A stretch of 64,000 nucleotides of DNA from Bacillus sp. Y1 (GTDB lineage: Bacteria > Bacillota > Bacilli > Bacillales > Cytobacillaceae), in assembly GCF_003586445.1 (NCBI RefSeq), contig NZ_CP030028.1, positions 3,052,501-3,116,500 on the forward strand. The letters are read 5' to 3'. Positions within the stretch are counted from its first letter, which is position 1. Each line of letters starts with the position of its first letter. Shown here piece after piece: positions 34,330 through 43,167 of this stretch. Made by a program: the position numbers and the translations under genes. The notes below the pieces were generated by a model. It had not been told where the DNA came from. It saw only the letters and a program-made list of their open reading frames with translations, and did no database searches.

Positions 34330-34912
34330 TTAGAAACTCCTCTCCAATTGATGTTAGGAATGCTTGAATTAGGTTTTTTCCACTTTCTGTCCCTACTGAT
34401 TCGGGATGAAATTGAAACCCATATAAAGGTGCCTCTTTGTGTTTAATCGCCATAATCTCGCCATCATCAATGGAAGTAGCAAGTACTTGTATCGTGTTTG
34501 GAAGTGTCCCTTTTTCAATAACAAGGGAATGATATCTCATTACCTCCAAAGGTTCTTCAAATTCTTTAAAAAGCTCTGTCTTCTCATGAGAAATCTTCGA
34601 AATTTTCCCGTGCATAATTTCTTTCGCTTTTGAGACCGTCGCGCCAAAGGCATGACCAATTGCCTGATGTCCTAAACATATGCCAAGGATTGGGATCTTT
34701 GTGTATAACTGTTGAATGACTTCAATACATATCCCAGCTTGTTCAGGGCGTCCTGGTCCTGGAGAAATCACAATTGCTTTTGGGGATAGCTCAATAATGT
34801 CTTCCACTGTGAGACTATCATTTCTTTTTACTACTATTTGTTCTCCCAGTTCTCCTAAATATTGATATAGATTGAAGGTAAAGGAATCATAATTATCAAT
34901 TAGTAAAATCAT
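34301..34912 (-). CDS. trpG: anthranilate synthase component II (glutamine amidotransferase)
   Basis: Supplies ammonia from glutamine to TrpE. The 203-residue class I amidotransferase has the nucleophile Cys in GICLGHQAIG and the His-Glu pair in FQFHPES. In B. subtilis the corresponding pabA/trpG gene sits in the folate operon and serves both pathways; here it is inside the trp operon, overlapping trpE by 4 bp. Use by a PabB elsewhere cannot be excluded. Confidence 0.95.
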   Translation of the reverse strand: MILLIDNYDSFTFNLYQYLGELGEQIVVKRNDSLTVEDIIELSPKAIVISPGPGRPEQAGICIEVIQQLYTKIPILGICLGHQAIGHAFGATVSKAKEIMHGKISKISHEKTELFKEFEEPLEVMRYHSLVIEKGTLPNTIQVLATSIDDGEIMAIKHKEAPLYGFQFHPESVGTESGKNLIQAFLTSIGEEFLNERVSTKTV

Positions 34913-36297
34913 TTTTCAACCTCCAAGAAAGCTTTCATTTTGTGAATGGTTTCTTCGTATTCTTTTTCTGGAACCGAATCATACACAATTCCTGCCCCAG
35001 CTTGGATATATGCCTTGGAATCCTTAACCACCATTGTTCGAATAGCAAGAGCAAAGTCGATATTTCCGTTAGCAGAGTAATAACCGACTGCTCCTGAGTA
35101 AATGCCCCTCTTGACATCCTCAAGTTCGTTTATGATTTCCATCGCCCGAATTTTTGGTGCTCCAGAAACGGTACCTGCCGGTAGGCATGCAATCAATGCA
35201 TCGATTGGATGATAACTGCTCAACAACGTTCCTTTTACTTCTGACACAATATGCATGACATGCTTGTATTTCTCGATATCCATGTACTTGCTGATCTGCA
35301 CACTACCAAATTCACAAACTCTACCTAAATCATTTCGACCAAGGTCAACAAGCATTCGATGTTCAGCTAATTCTTTTTCATCTTGAATCAATTCCACACT
35401 CAGTTGCTCATCTTCCTCCGGAGTTTTCCCTCTTGGCCTCGTACCTGCAATTGGATTCGTGTAGACCGTTTCCCCGACTGCTTTCATCAAGCTTTCCGGT
35501 GATGCCCCTGCAACCACATAATCTTCAAAATCGAAATAATACATATAAGGAGAAGGATTTTGAACTCTAAGTTTACGATAAAATGAAAATGGATCACCCT
35601 GTATTGTTGCTCTCATCCTTTGGGAAAGGACGACTTGGAATATATCACCTTCTACAATGTACTCCTTTGCTTTTTTCACTCTGTCAATGAACTCTTCTTT
35701 TGAGATTGACGCTTCATAGGAAGAAATGGAAACTGGTGAAGGTGCTTCTTCCCTTTCGTTCAAAATCTGATTTTTTGTTTCTTCGACCAAATCTTTTATA
35801 TCCTCCAGAGAAGATTGTTCGATGATCGGAATCCCAACTATGAAAACCTTTTGAGTCAAATGGTCAAAAACAACGATTGTTTCAAATAATAGAAAATGGA
35901 CTTCTGGGATGATCATTTCGTCTCTCGGTATTTCACCGATTTCCTCGTAATAACGAACGATGTCATAGCTTACAAAACCTGCAGCTCCACCAATAAAAGG
36001 GATTTCTTTCATGAAGTCATTTTCAATATTCGGTACAATTTTTTTCAGCACCTCTAGAGGGTTAGCTCGGATGGTTTCACTGATTTGTTTTTTTATAAGT
36101 ATCGTGTTATTTCCGCTGCCCTTTAGCTCCACTGCAGGATTAGCTGCTATAAAGGAATATCTGCCTGAGTGCTCGTGCTTTAACGAGCTTTCTAATAAAC
36201 ATTTCTTCATACCTTTGAGTCGCTGAAATATAGAAATGGGTGTTAACGTATCACCAAGAATTTCTTCAATAATAATGTTTTGAACATTGGCGTTCAT
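34909..36297 (-). CDS. trpE: anthranilate synthase component I
   Basis: Converts chorismate plus ammonia to anthranilate, the committed and feedback-regulated step. The 462-residue chorismate-binding enzyme has the C-terminal signature regions DIFQVVLSQR, NPIAGTRPRG, DLGRNDLGRVC and LPAGTVSGAPKIRAM, and an N-terminal part containing LESS (residues about 35-38), the tryptophan-binding site in feedback-sensitive enzymes. ATG at 36297 with AAGGAGGG upstream. First gene of the operon, behind two T-boxes. Confidence 0.97.
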   Translation of the reverse strand: MNANVQNIIIEEILGDTLTPISIFQRLKGMKKCLLESSLKHEHSGRYSFIAANPAVELKGSGNNTILIKKQISETIRANPLEVLKKIVPNIENDFMKEIPFIGGAAGFVSYDIVRYYEEIGEIPRDEMIIPEVHFLLFETIVVFDHLTQKVFIVGIPIIEQSSLEDIKDLVEETKNQILNEREEAPSPVSISSYEASISKEEFIDRVKKAKEYIVEGDIFQVVLSQRMRATIQGDPFSFYRKLRVQNPSPYMYYFDFEDYVVAGASPESLMKAVGETVYTNPIAGTRPRGKTPEEDEQLSVELIQDEKELAEHRMLVDLGRNDLGRVCEFGSVQISKYMDIEKYKHVMHIVSEVKGTLLSSYHPIDALIACLPAGTVSGAPKIRAMEIINELEDVKRGIYSGAVGYYSANGNIDFALAIRTMVVKDSKAYIQAGAGIVYDSVPEKEYEETIHKMKAFLEVEK

Positions 36298-36317
36298 GGT
36301 TTTTCCCTCCTTATAAA

Positions 36318-36560
36318 TAAAAAAAGTCCCCTATACGCAGATATCTACGTATAGAGGACGATTATCATCGTGGTGCCACCTCAGGTTCAGAGCATACATG
36401 CTCCCTTAAGTTCCTTGTAACGGTGGAATTCCGTTGGTCCCTACTCCACGTTCAAGACCACTCTCATAAGTCCATTCAGCCAAGGGTTTGATCGGTTCCC
36501 AGCAATCCCGACTCTCTGTGTCAAACAAACTTGGCTTACTACTCTTAATCGACGATTTTC
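36318..36560 (-). promoter_or_regulatory. tryptophan T-box riboswitch 2 (proximal to trpE)
   Basis: tRNA-sensing leader. The antiterminator element GAGGTGGCACCACGA is at about 36366-36380, followed by the terminator stem GTCC(T/C)CTATACG / CGTATAGGGGAC (36327-36358) and T7. Stem I lies between about 36420 and 36545; its specifier loop reads GAATGGACTT, with TGG (Trp codon) at 36472-36474. Uncharged tRNA-Trp should prevent termination before trpE. Confidence 0.93.
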
Positions 36561-36570
36561 TTTTATGAAA

Positions 36571-36850
36571 TACAAAAAGGGCTTCTCTCCTGAAAAAGGA
36601 CGAGAAACCCGTGGTGCCACCTTTATTAGCTAAATTTATTAGCTCACTTTACAGATATCTTTGCTTTCCAAGAAGCAACAAATATCTGTCTCTTGTAACG
36701 ATGAGACTTTCGCCAAGGCCTACTACTATAAAGGTTCGGTTTGGAGGCTCCGAAGTCCATTCCCTAATACTTCCACACTGATTTGCACCAACCATCAGCT
36801 CTCTAAAGTTTCTGTAAAAGGTACTACTCTTCATCAACGCCGTAGTCTTT
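36571..36850 (-). promoter_or_regulatory. tryptophan T-box riboswitch 1 (promoter-proximal)
   Basis: A second complete T-box upstream of the first. Antiterminator AAGGTGGCACCACGGG at 36609-36624, terminator GGGTTTCTCGTCC / GGAGAGAAGCCC with T5 at about 36574-36612. Specifier loop GGAATGGACTTCGG carries TGG at 36757-36759; the AG-bulge-like AGAGAGCTGATGG is at about 36786-36804. Two Trp T-boxes in series require two antitermination events per transcript. Confidence 0.93.
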
Positions 36851-36861
36851 AATTGTTTATT

Positions 36862-36890
36862 ATCATATAAGATTTACCTAAAAAAGTCAA
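36862..36890 (-). promoter_or_regulatory. sigma-A promoter of the trp operon
   Basis: On the minus strand TTGACT (36890-36885), a 17-bp spacer, and TATGAT (36867-36862), just upstream of T-box 1. Both hexamers match five of six consensus bases. Confidence 0.8.
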
Positions 36891-36921
36891 CAATAAAAAC
36901 TGAAAATTTTTAATAATGAAA

Positions 36922-37566
36922 TTAAACTGTTTTTGCTAACAGTTTTTCTACATTCTCTCTCCACACATGTGCCAATTCATTTACTTGTAATAAGTCTTTT
37001 AAACCCTCTCTATTTTTCTTATCATGAAGAAAAATTTGATTGGCGTAAAGGATAGAAACTTTTTCTTGGGTCCTTTCTAACAATTCAAGCTTCCCTTCAT
37101 TGTGTACGGTTCCTTCCTGTAGCACCTTAAAGAAATAACCAGTATAGTTTGTCTCGACAATTCTTTTTAAAAAGAGATCTATATCATTGAACTTTGAAAT
37201 TTTAGAGCAAGGAACACGACCTTGTGTGACTTGAACAACTGCATTCCCAAGGGAATATACATCTCCTATATAAACATCCTCTTCAAGCATACCTGTTACA
37301 CAAAGGTTTTCTCCTAGGGCTGGTGGGGAAAGCTTTACAGCAAACTCCTTTTCCCATTGCTTATAATGTTCAAAAGAATAAACGCATACGGCACGCTCTG
37401 GTCCCCCATGGTACTCTAAACTTGCAACACCATCTCCTACAAAGCCATCTTTTGTTAACTCGGCTACAGAAATCTCTTCTTTTCCTATTCCTGAGCTTTC
37501 GTTTTTCCCTTTCCACATAAAAGCTTTCGGCTTACCAACACTAAGCGTTATTATTTCTCCCATCAT
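36922..37566 (-). CDS. MOSC domain protein (YiiM-like)
   Basis: A 214-residue MOSC-domain protein of the YiiM/YflK type. The region LTKDGFVGDGVASLEYHGGPERAVCVYSFEHY (about 36-70) and QVTQGRVPCSKISKF with the family's conserved Cys are present. MOSC enzymes use a molybdenum cofactor or sulfur carrier Cys; YiiM/YcbX act on N-hydroxylated substrates such as 6-hydroxylaminopurine. ATG at 37566 with GGGGTGAC upstream. Divergent from an MFS gene, with a palindromic operator-like site between them. Confidence 0.88.
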   Translation of the reverse strand: MMGEIITLSVGKPKAFMWKGKNESSGIGKEEISVAELTKDGFVGDGVASLEYHGGPERAVCVYSFEHYKQWEKEFAVKLSPPALGENLCVTGMLEEDVYIGDVYSLGNAVVQVTQGRVPCSKISKFNDIDLFLKRIVETNYTGYFFKVLQEGTVHNEGKLELLERTQEKVSILYANQIFLHDKKNREGLKDLLQVNELAHVWRENVEKLLAKTV

Positions 37567-37692
37567 GTCACCCCATACACTTCATATGATGATACATATT
37601 TTAGCCTACAATGTTTGGAAAATCCATTTTTATGTAATGAAAAAAACTCATGAGTTTTGATTCTTAGGTCCATATTATAGTTATGTGAGTAA

Positions 37693-37708
37693 TCACCTAA
37701 TTAGGTGA
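37693..37708. promoter_or_regulatory. 16-bp perfect palindrome in the MOSC/MFS intergenic region
   Basis: TCACCTAATTAGGTGA, perfectly symmetrical, about 40 bp before the MFS start codon and 130 bp from the divergent MOSC gene. The size and symmetry suit a MarR- or TetR-type dimer, a common mode of control for MFS exporters; no regulator gene is adjacent. Confidence 0.55.
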
Positions 37709-37750
37709 AAAGGTCCCTTTCTTATAAAAAATGAATGAAGGCGGGTCGAA

Positions 37751-39016
37751 ATGTCAAATTCTTATAAATCTAGAAACGGGAAAAAGTATAAGGAAAACAA
37801 AAAGAAGGGTGATGGTAAACACCATAATCAAAGATGGGCGGTGCTTTCTTTATCATCTATTCCTCTTGTTATGACACTTGGTAACTCCATGCTGATACCG
37901 GTACTTCCCGTTATGGAAAAGAAAATTAATATTTCTCCCTTCCAAACAAGCATGATCATTACTGTTTATTCAATTGTTGCTATATTACTGATCCCAATCG
38001 CCGGTTATCTTTCTGACCATATTGGGAGAAAAAAGGTGATAATCCCAAGTCTATTCATTGCAGGTATCGGGGGGCTTATTTCTGGATGGGCCTCTTGGAA
38101 GATGGCTGATCCTTACTTGATTATTCTAATTGGAAGGGCTTTGCAAGGTGTTGGTGCAGCAGGTGCTTTCCCTATTGTTATGCCTCTGATTGGAGATATG
38201 TTTAAAAGTGAGGAAGAGGTTAGTAGCTCTCTTGGAGTGATTGAAACATCAAACACTCTGGGGAAAGTATTAAGCCCTATCCTTGGTGCTTTTTTAGCAA
38301 GTTTTTTCTGGCATCTTCCATTCTGGGCTATCCCTGCATTTTGTATCATATCTATTCTTTTAACTCTCTTTCTCGTTCAAAACCCGAAGAAGAGAACCGA
38401 GCCAATTCCATTTAAGAAATTTTTCCAAAAGGTGAAGAAAATCTTTATTCAAAATGGCCGTTGGCTCTATACCGTATTTATCGTCGGAGTTATTCTCATG
38501 TTTGTATTATTTGGAGTATTATTTTACCTTTCAGATATATTGGAGAAGCAGTATAACATTAAAGATGTGAAAAAAGGATTGTTTTTAACAATCCCACTCG
38601 GAGCATTATGCCTTGCATCGTATATTACAGGGAAAATGATTAAAGAAAATAAAGTTTTGATGAAGTGGATTACCTTCGTTGGAATTGTTTTATTAGCTAT
38701 TAGTACAGCTGCTCTAAGCTTTTCAGATAATTTATGGTTTATGATATCAATGTTTACCATCGGTGGCATTGGAATAGGTGTTGGACTTCCTTGCTTAGAT
38801 GCGTTCATAACAGAAGGAATCGAGATGGAGGAAAGAGGCACGATTTCCTCCATCTACAGTTCGATGAGATTTATTGGTGTAGCAGCCGGTCCACCTATCA
38901 TGGCGATTCTTCAAAAACATCTCCAAACTTCCCTGTTTTATATACTAGCTGGCATAAGTGCGATTGGTTTACTTGTGATACTATTTGGTATAAAACCCGA
39001 GAAAAAAAGTGCTTAA
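37751..39016 (+). CDS. MFS multidrug-type exporter
   Basis: Drug:proton antiporter-type MFS carrier of 421 residues with about twelve helices after a very basic Lys/Asn-rich N-terminal tail of 28 residues (SYKSRNGKKYKENKKKGDGKH). Motif A LSDHIGRKKV lies after the second helix and motif C-like GVGAAGAFPIVMPLI in the fourth-fifth. ATG at 37751 with GGCGGG upstream. Substrate unknown. Strong terminator behind it and a palindromic site in its promoter region. Confidence 0.9.
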   Translation: MSNSYKSRNGKKYKENKKKGDGKHHNQRWAVLSLSSIPLVMTLGNSMLIPVLPVMEKKINISPFQTSMIITVYSIVAILLIPIAGYLSDHIGRKKVIIPSLFIAGIGGLISGWASWKMADPYLIILIGRALQGVGAAGAFPIVMPLIGDMFKSEEEVSSSLGVIETSNTLGKVLSPILGAFLASFFWHLPFWAIPAFCIISILLTLFLVQNPKKRTEPIPFKKFFQKVKKIFIQNGRWLYTVFIVGVILMFVLFGVLFYLSDILEKQYNIKDVKKGLFLTIPLGALCLASYITGKMIKENKVLMKWITFVGIVLLAISTAALSFSDNLWFMISMFTIGGIGIGVGLPCLDAFITEGIEMEERGTISSIYSSMRFIGVAAGPPIMAILQKHLQTSLFYILAGISAIGLLVILFGIKPEKKSA

Positions 39017-39017
39017 A

Positions 39018-39053
39018 AAAAGTCGTACTGCTTCCAGTACGACTTTACTTTTT
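39018..39053 (+). terminator. terminator after the MFS gene
   Basis: AAAGTCGTACTG-CTTC-CAGTACGACTTT perfect 12-bp hairpin followed by ACTTTTTT; also faces the convergent fruA gene. Confidence 0.93.
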
Positions 39054-39087
39054 TATTTAGCCAGTGATACCCACTGAGCTTGACGAT

Positions 39088-40965
39088 TTATTCTTGAACT
39101 GGTTTCTTTACTAGCCCAAGTATTACTCCTGATACGATTGCTCCAGCAACGATAGCGATTAAATACATAAACCACCCGCCATCAACTAAAGGCACTACGA
39201 ATAATCCACCATGTGGTGCACGTAATCCAATACCAAACATCATTGTTAATGCACCAGCCACCGCTGATCCAGCCATTAATGAAGGAATAACACGAAGTGG
39301 ATCAGCCGCCGCAAAAGGAATCGCTCCTTCTGTGATAAAAGATAATCCCATAATATAGTTAACTTTTCCTGCTTCTCTTTCTTGTTTTGTGAACTTCTTG
39401 CCAAAGAAAGTAGTAGCGATTGCAATTCCAAGTGGAGGAACCATACCTGCTGCCATAACTGCTGCCATTGGCTCATATACCCCGTTTGCTAACAATCCAG
39501 TTCCAAATACATACGCTGCCTTGTTAATCGGTCCACCCATATCAAATGCCATCATTAACCCTAGTACTAATCCTAGTAATACTGCATTACCTGTACCTAG
39601 CCCTGATAACCAATTAGTAATTCCTGTATTAAGCGCTCCAACTGGACCATTTACGATATAGATCATTGCAAAACCTGTAAGAGCAATTCCTAGCAAAGGA
39701 TATAAAAGAATCGTTTTTATACCTTCAAGAGATGATGGTAAACTTGTTAGCAACTTTTTCAGACCAACCACAATATAACCTGCTAAGAAACCTGCAATAA
39801 TACCACCTAAGAACCCTGCACCACCGCTATTAGCTAATAAACCTCCAACTGCACCAGCTGCAAAGCCTGGACGATCTGCGATACTCATTGCAATAAACGC
39901 TGCTAAAATGGGAACAATAAACCCAAATGCACCACTACCTCCACCGATTGTCATTAATGCTTCTGCAATTGGGTGATAAGAAGGATCTTCTGGATTAAAG
40001 GCGTTGTAACCGAACATGAAAGAGATTGCAATTAATATTCCTCCACCTACAACGAATGGAAGCATATTAGATACACCACTCATTAGGTGTTTATAAATTG
40101 TAGCACCAACACCTTGACCTTTTTGTTCAGAAGAAGTAGAAGATGCATTCCCGCTACCCTTAAAAATTGGGGCATCTTGTTTTAGAGCTCTTTCAATTAG
40201 TTCCTTCGGTTTACGAATTCCGTCTGCTACTTTTGTTTCAATAACATGCTTACCACTAAAACGATCGGTTTCAACATTTGTATCAGCTGCAACAATTACA
40301 GCAACTGCTTTTTCAATTTCGGCAGGCGTTAAGACGTTCTTTGCTCCGCCAGATCCTCTTGTTTCAACTTTAATGTCTACACCAAGTTCAGCCGCCTTAG
40401 CCTTAAGAGAATCAGCCGCCATATACGTATGAGCAATTCCAGTTGGACAAGCAGTTACAGCAACGATAAATTTCTTTTCCCCAGACATCGTTTCCTCGTC
40501 CCCTTCCTCTTCCTGGTCGTACTGATCGATAATTTTCAAAACATCTCTTTCTGTATTTGCCTTTAATAATGCATCTCTTACTTCATTTTTCATCAAGATA
40601 GATGAAAGCCTTGCGAGCGCTTCCAAATGAGTATTATTTGCCCCCTCTGGAGCTGCAATCATAAAGAATAAATGTGCTGGTTGACCATCCAGCGAATCGT
40701 AGTCAATTCCATTTACCGACTTACCAAATGCAATTGAAGCTGTTTTAACTGCCTTCGTTTTTGCATGAGGAATGGCGATTCCTTCACCAATTCCTGTAGT
40801 ACTTTGCTCCTCACGCTTTAAAATGCCCGCCTTAAATTCTTTTGCATCCTCTAGCTTTCCAGCGCGATTTAATACATCAACGAGCTGATCAATTGCTTCA
40901 GACTTCGTTGAGCCTGAAAGGTTTAGATGAATGGTTTCTTTTGTTAAAATCTCAGTTATTTTCAT
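39088..40965 (-). CDS. fruA: PTS fructose transporter subunit IIABC
   Basis: Imports fructose and phosphorylates it to fructose-1-phosphate. The 625-residue protein is ordered IIA-IIB-IIC: IIA (1-150) with phospho-His67 in GIAIPHAKT; IIB (about 165-265) with phospho-Cys173 in TACPTGIAHTYMAA; IIC (about 285-620) with nine or ten membrane helices and GGPINKAAY. ATG start with AAGGAG upstream, 12 bp after fruK. Last gene of fruRKA. Full length for B. subtilis-type FruA. Confidence 0.97.
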   Translation of the reverse strand: MKITEILTKETIHLNLSGSTKSEAIDQLVDVLNRAGKLEDAKEFKAGILKREEQSTTGIGEGIAIPHAKTKAVKTASIAFGKSVNGIDYDSLDGQPAHLFFMIAAPEGANNTHLEALARLSSILMKNEVRDALLKANTERDVLKIIDQYDQEEEGDEETMSGEKKFIVAVTACPTGIAHTYMAADSLKAKAAELGVDIKVETRGSGGAKNVLTPAEIEKAVAVIVAADTNVETDRFSGKHVIETKVADGIRKPKELIERALKQDAPIFKGSGNASSTSSEQKGQGVGATIYKHLMSGVSNMLPFVVGGGILIAISFMFGYNAFNPEDPSYHPIAEALMTIGGGSGAFGFIVPILAAFIAMSIADRPGFAAGAVGGLLANSGGAGFLGGIIAGFLAGYIVVGLKKLLTSLPSSLEGIKTILLYPLLGIALTGFAMIYIVNGPVGALNTGITNWLSGLGTGNAVLLGLVLGLMMAFDMGGPINKAAYVFGTGLLANGVYEPMAAVMAAGMVPPLGIAIATTFFGKKFTKQEREAGKVNYIMGLSFITEGAIPFAAADPLRVIPSLMAGSAVAGALTMMFGIGLRAPHGGLFVVPLVDGGWFMYLIAIVAGAIVSGVILGLVKKPVQE

Positions 40966-40977
40966 CTCTTTTTCTCC

Positions 40978-41889
40978 TTAGAACTTTGTAATGTTAACGC
41001 TTGTATATAGTGTTTCTATCATTTCTTTCGTTGCTAGACCAATTGAAAATGCAGTAGCACTTCCTGATGCAACACTATAACGAAACGCTTCCTCAATCTC
41101 TTTCGTTTCTTCGTATTTGGCTAGAAAACCGGCTACCATAGAATCTCCTGCTCCAACTGAACTTTTCACTTCACCTTTTGGTACATTTGAAAGGTAAGCA
41201 ACCTCACGATTTACTAACACGGCTCCTTCTCCTGCCAAGGAAACAATAACGTTTTCGGCTCCCATTTCTACAAGCTTACGAGCATAAGGAACCACTTCTT
41301 CTGCAGTTGTAAAACTTGTATTAAATAATTCACCAAGTTCGTGGTGGTTTGGCTTTATGAGAAAAGGTTTAAATGGTAGTACTTTCTTTAGTAATTCTCC
41401 TTCTGCATCTACAACAAACTTTATTTGATTTTGCTGGCAGATAGACACAAGTTTCTCATACGTACTTGACTCCATACTTGATGGAATGCTCCCTGCTAAT
41501 ACTAAAGTATCTTCTGAATTTAATTGGGATATCTGATCCTGAAGCTTTTTAAAATCTACTTCTGTAATAGTTGGTCCTTTTGCATTCACTTCTGTTTCAC
41601 TATTGGATTTTAACTTTACATTGATTCTCGTATCTTCAAGAACCTCAACAAATTTTGTTTCAATGTCTTCATTGTTCAAATAATTCTTAATGTAAAGTCC
41701 TGTAAAACCACCAACAAAACCTAAAGCTTTACTAGGTACACCCATTCTTTTTAGTAATCTTGAAACATTTATACCTTTTCCACCAGGAAATTTCGTCTCA
41801 TTTTTTGTACGATTCAAATCACCCAGTGTTAATTCTTCTACCTCCACAATGTAATCGAGGGAAGGATTGAGTGTTACGGTGTAAATCAT
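40978..41889 (-). CDS. fruK: 1-phosphofructokinase
   Basis: Phosphorylates fructose-1-phosphate to fructose-1,6-bisphosphate for glycolysis. The 303-residue PfkB-family kinase shows the N-terminal GGKGINVSRLL and the C-terminal DTxGAGD-equivalent SVGAGDSMVAGF with the catalytic Asp. ATG overlaps the fruR stop by 4 bp (ATGA). Second gene of fruRKA. Confidence 0.97.
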   Translation of the reverse strand: MIYTVTLNPSLDYIVEVEELTLGDLNRTKNETKFPGGKGINVSRLLKRMGVPSKALGFVGGFTGLYIKNYLNNEDIETKFVEVLEDTRINVKLKSNSETEVNAKGPTITEVDFKKLQDQISQLNSEDTLVLAGSIPSSMESSTYEKLVSICQQNQIKFVVDAEGELLKKVLPFKPFLIKPNHHELGELFNTSFTTAEEVVPYARKLVEMGAENVIVSLAGEGAVLVNREVAYLSNVPKGEVKSSVGAGDSMVAGFLAKYEETKEIEEAFRYSVASGSATAFSIGLATKEMIETLYTSVNITKF

Positions 41890-42635
41890 TCTTTCACAAC
41901 CTTTATTGTCGTTTTGCTCATGTATTGATCTTGGAACTCACTGTTCAGATCATCCGTAATGATCGACGCTTCATGTAAGTCAGCAATTTTAGCGAATGCT
42001 ATTTCTGAGAACTTCGATTCATCACTTAACACAAATGCTTCTCTTGAGAGAGAAATAGCTGATTGTTTAATCATTGCTTCTTCTTGATCAGGTGTTGTGT
42101 ACCCAAATTGAGTGTGGATTCCATTCACTCCCATAAAGCATTTGTCAAAACGGTATAGCTCTAAACTTGTTAGCGCTCCTCGACCAATAATGGCATTTGT
42201 CTTAGGTTTTGCATACCCACCAATTAGATACATTGGGATGTCTCTATCTAGTAAAGGCTTTACATGCATAAGTCCGTTTGTCACGACCACAATGTTTTTT
42301 GGTAAGTAAGGAATCATTTCCATTACTGTTGATCCTGCATCAAGAAAAATACAATCTCCTTCTTCCACTAAGCTAGAGGCATACTTGGCAATTCTTTTCT
42401 TTGGTTGAAGGTTTTTGGTAGCTTTCTCGACCATGCTCGGTTCTTGTAGCTTTCCCTGTAATCGAGCAGCACCACCATGTATCCTTTTTAAGAATTTATC
42501 ATCTTCTAGTTGTGTTAAGTCCCTTCTTATCGTTGACTCTGATGAATTTGTTAGGTCTACAAGGTCTTGTATTTTAACTACACCTTTTTCTTTTAATTGC
42601 TGCAAAATCAATCTATGGCGCTCTGGTGTTAACAA
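41886..42635 (-). CDS. fruR: DeoR-family fructose operon regulator
   Basis: DNA-binding regulator of the fructose operon, 249 residues. N-terminal DeoR HTH (LTPERHRLILQQLKEKGVVKIQDLVDLTNSSESTIRRDL, residues 2-40) and a C-terminal sugar-phosphate sensing domain with DAGST and GVNGIH motifs; fructose-1-phosphate is the effector in B. subtilis. TTG start at 42635 after GAGGTGAT. The upstream region holds three TATCAAAA repeats on one helical face, the likely operator. Confidence 0.93.
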   Translation of the reverse strand: MLTPERHRLILQQLKEKGVVKIQDLVDLTNSSESTIRRDLTQLEDDKFLKRIHGGAARLQGKLQEPSMVEKATKNLQPKKRIAKYASSLVEEGDCIFLDAGSTVMEMIPYLPKNIVVVTNGLMHVKPLLDRDIPMYLIGGYAKPKTNAIIGRGALTSLELYRFDKCFMGVNGIHTQFGYTTPDQEEAMIKQSAISLSREAFVLSDESKFSEIAFAKIADLHEASIITDDLNSEFQDQYMSKTTIKVVKE

Positions 42636-42717
42636 TGCATCACCTCATTAAAACGCTTTCTTTTTTTATTTCCTGAGTCAAGAGTACTATAACCCCTCTC
42701 GAAAATCAATCACTTTC

Positions 42718-42755
42718 TATCAAAATCTTTCTCAAATTATCAAAAACTATCAAAA
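42718..42755. promoter_or_regulatory. three TATCAAAA repeats upstream of fruR (putative FruR operator)
   Basis: TATCAAAA at 42718-42725, 42738-42745 and 42748-42755, i.e. starts separated by 20 and 10 bp, so all on the same DNA face. DeoR-family proteins commonly bind such repeats. They lie about 80-120 bp before fruR, upstream of a plausible -35/-10 pair (GTGATT, TATAGT). Confidence 0.65.
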
Positions 42756-42875
42756 TTTCGACAAAAATCTACCATTTACCTTTGAGAAAATGAAGGAATT
42801 TGCTTAAAAACATTCACATGATTTACTAACTGTTTGGGGAAAGTAGTAAATGAATTAGATAAGGAGGCTATAATT

Positions 42876-43055
42876 ATGGATTCTAGAAGAGTAAAGCAAA
42901 TATTATCATCATCAGCAGATATTCACGTGGAGTATAACGGTGCTTCTGTGTGGATTGACGAGCTACATGAAGACGGGAAGACCGCAACCGTTCATTTGCG
43001 TGGACCATTGGAAGAAAGATCCACGGTCGATATATCTGAATTAGAAGAAGTATAA
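42876..43055 (+). CDS. sspH: H-type small acid-soluble spore protein
   Basis: A 59-residue minor SASP of the SspH family, deposited in the forespore. The sequence DSRRVKQILSSSADIHVEY, WIDELHEDGK and the conserved TATVHLRGPLEE match the family, as does the length of SspH. AAGGAGG lies eight bases before the ATG at 42876; the frame is open further upstream but those residues are not part of the family. Forespore sigma-G control is expected. A hairpin terminator follows. Confidence 0.94.
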   Translation: MDSRRVKQILSSSADIHVEYNGASVWIDELHEDGKTATVHLRGPLEERSTVDISELEEV

Positions 43056-43060
43056 TAAAA

Positions 43061-43106
43061 AACGACCAAAAGGACTTCAACTTATGAAGCTTTTTGGTTG
43101 TTTTGT
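43061..43106 (+). terminator. terminator after sspH
   Basis: AACGACCAAAAGGACTTCA / TGAAGCTTTTTGGTTGTT imperfect hairpin followed by a T-rich run. Confidence 0.8.
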
Positions 43107-43167
43107 TTTACAGATTTTTATTAGGTCAAAAAAAGAAGCATCCATACAAAATGTTGGATACTTCTGA

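Noticed and set aside
42648..42661. cre-like TTAAAACGCTTTCT upstream of fruR
   Set aside because: Two mismatches at conserved cre positions; too weak to list as a site.
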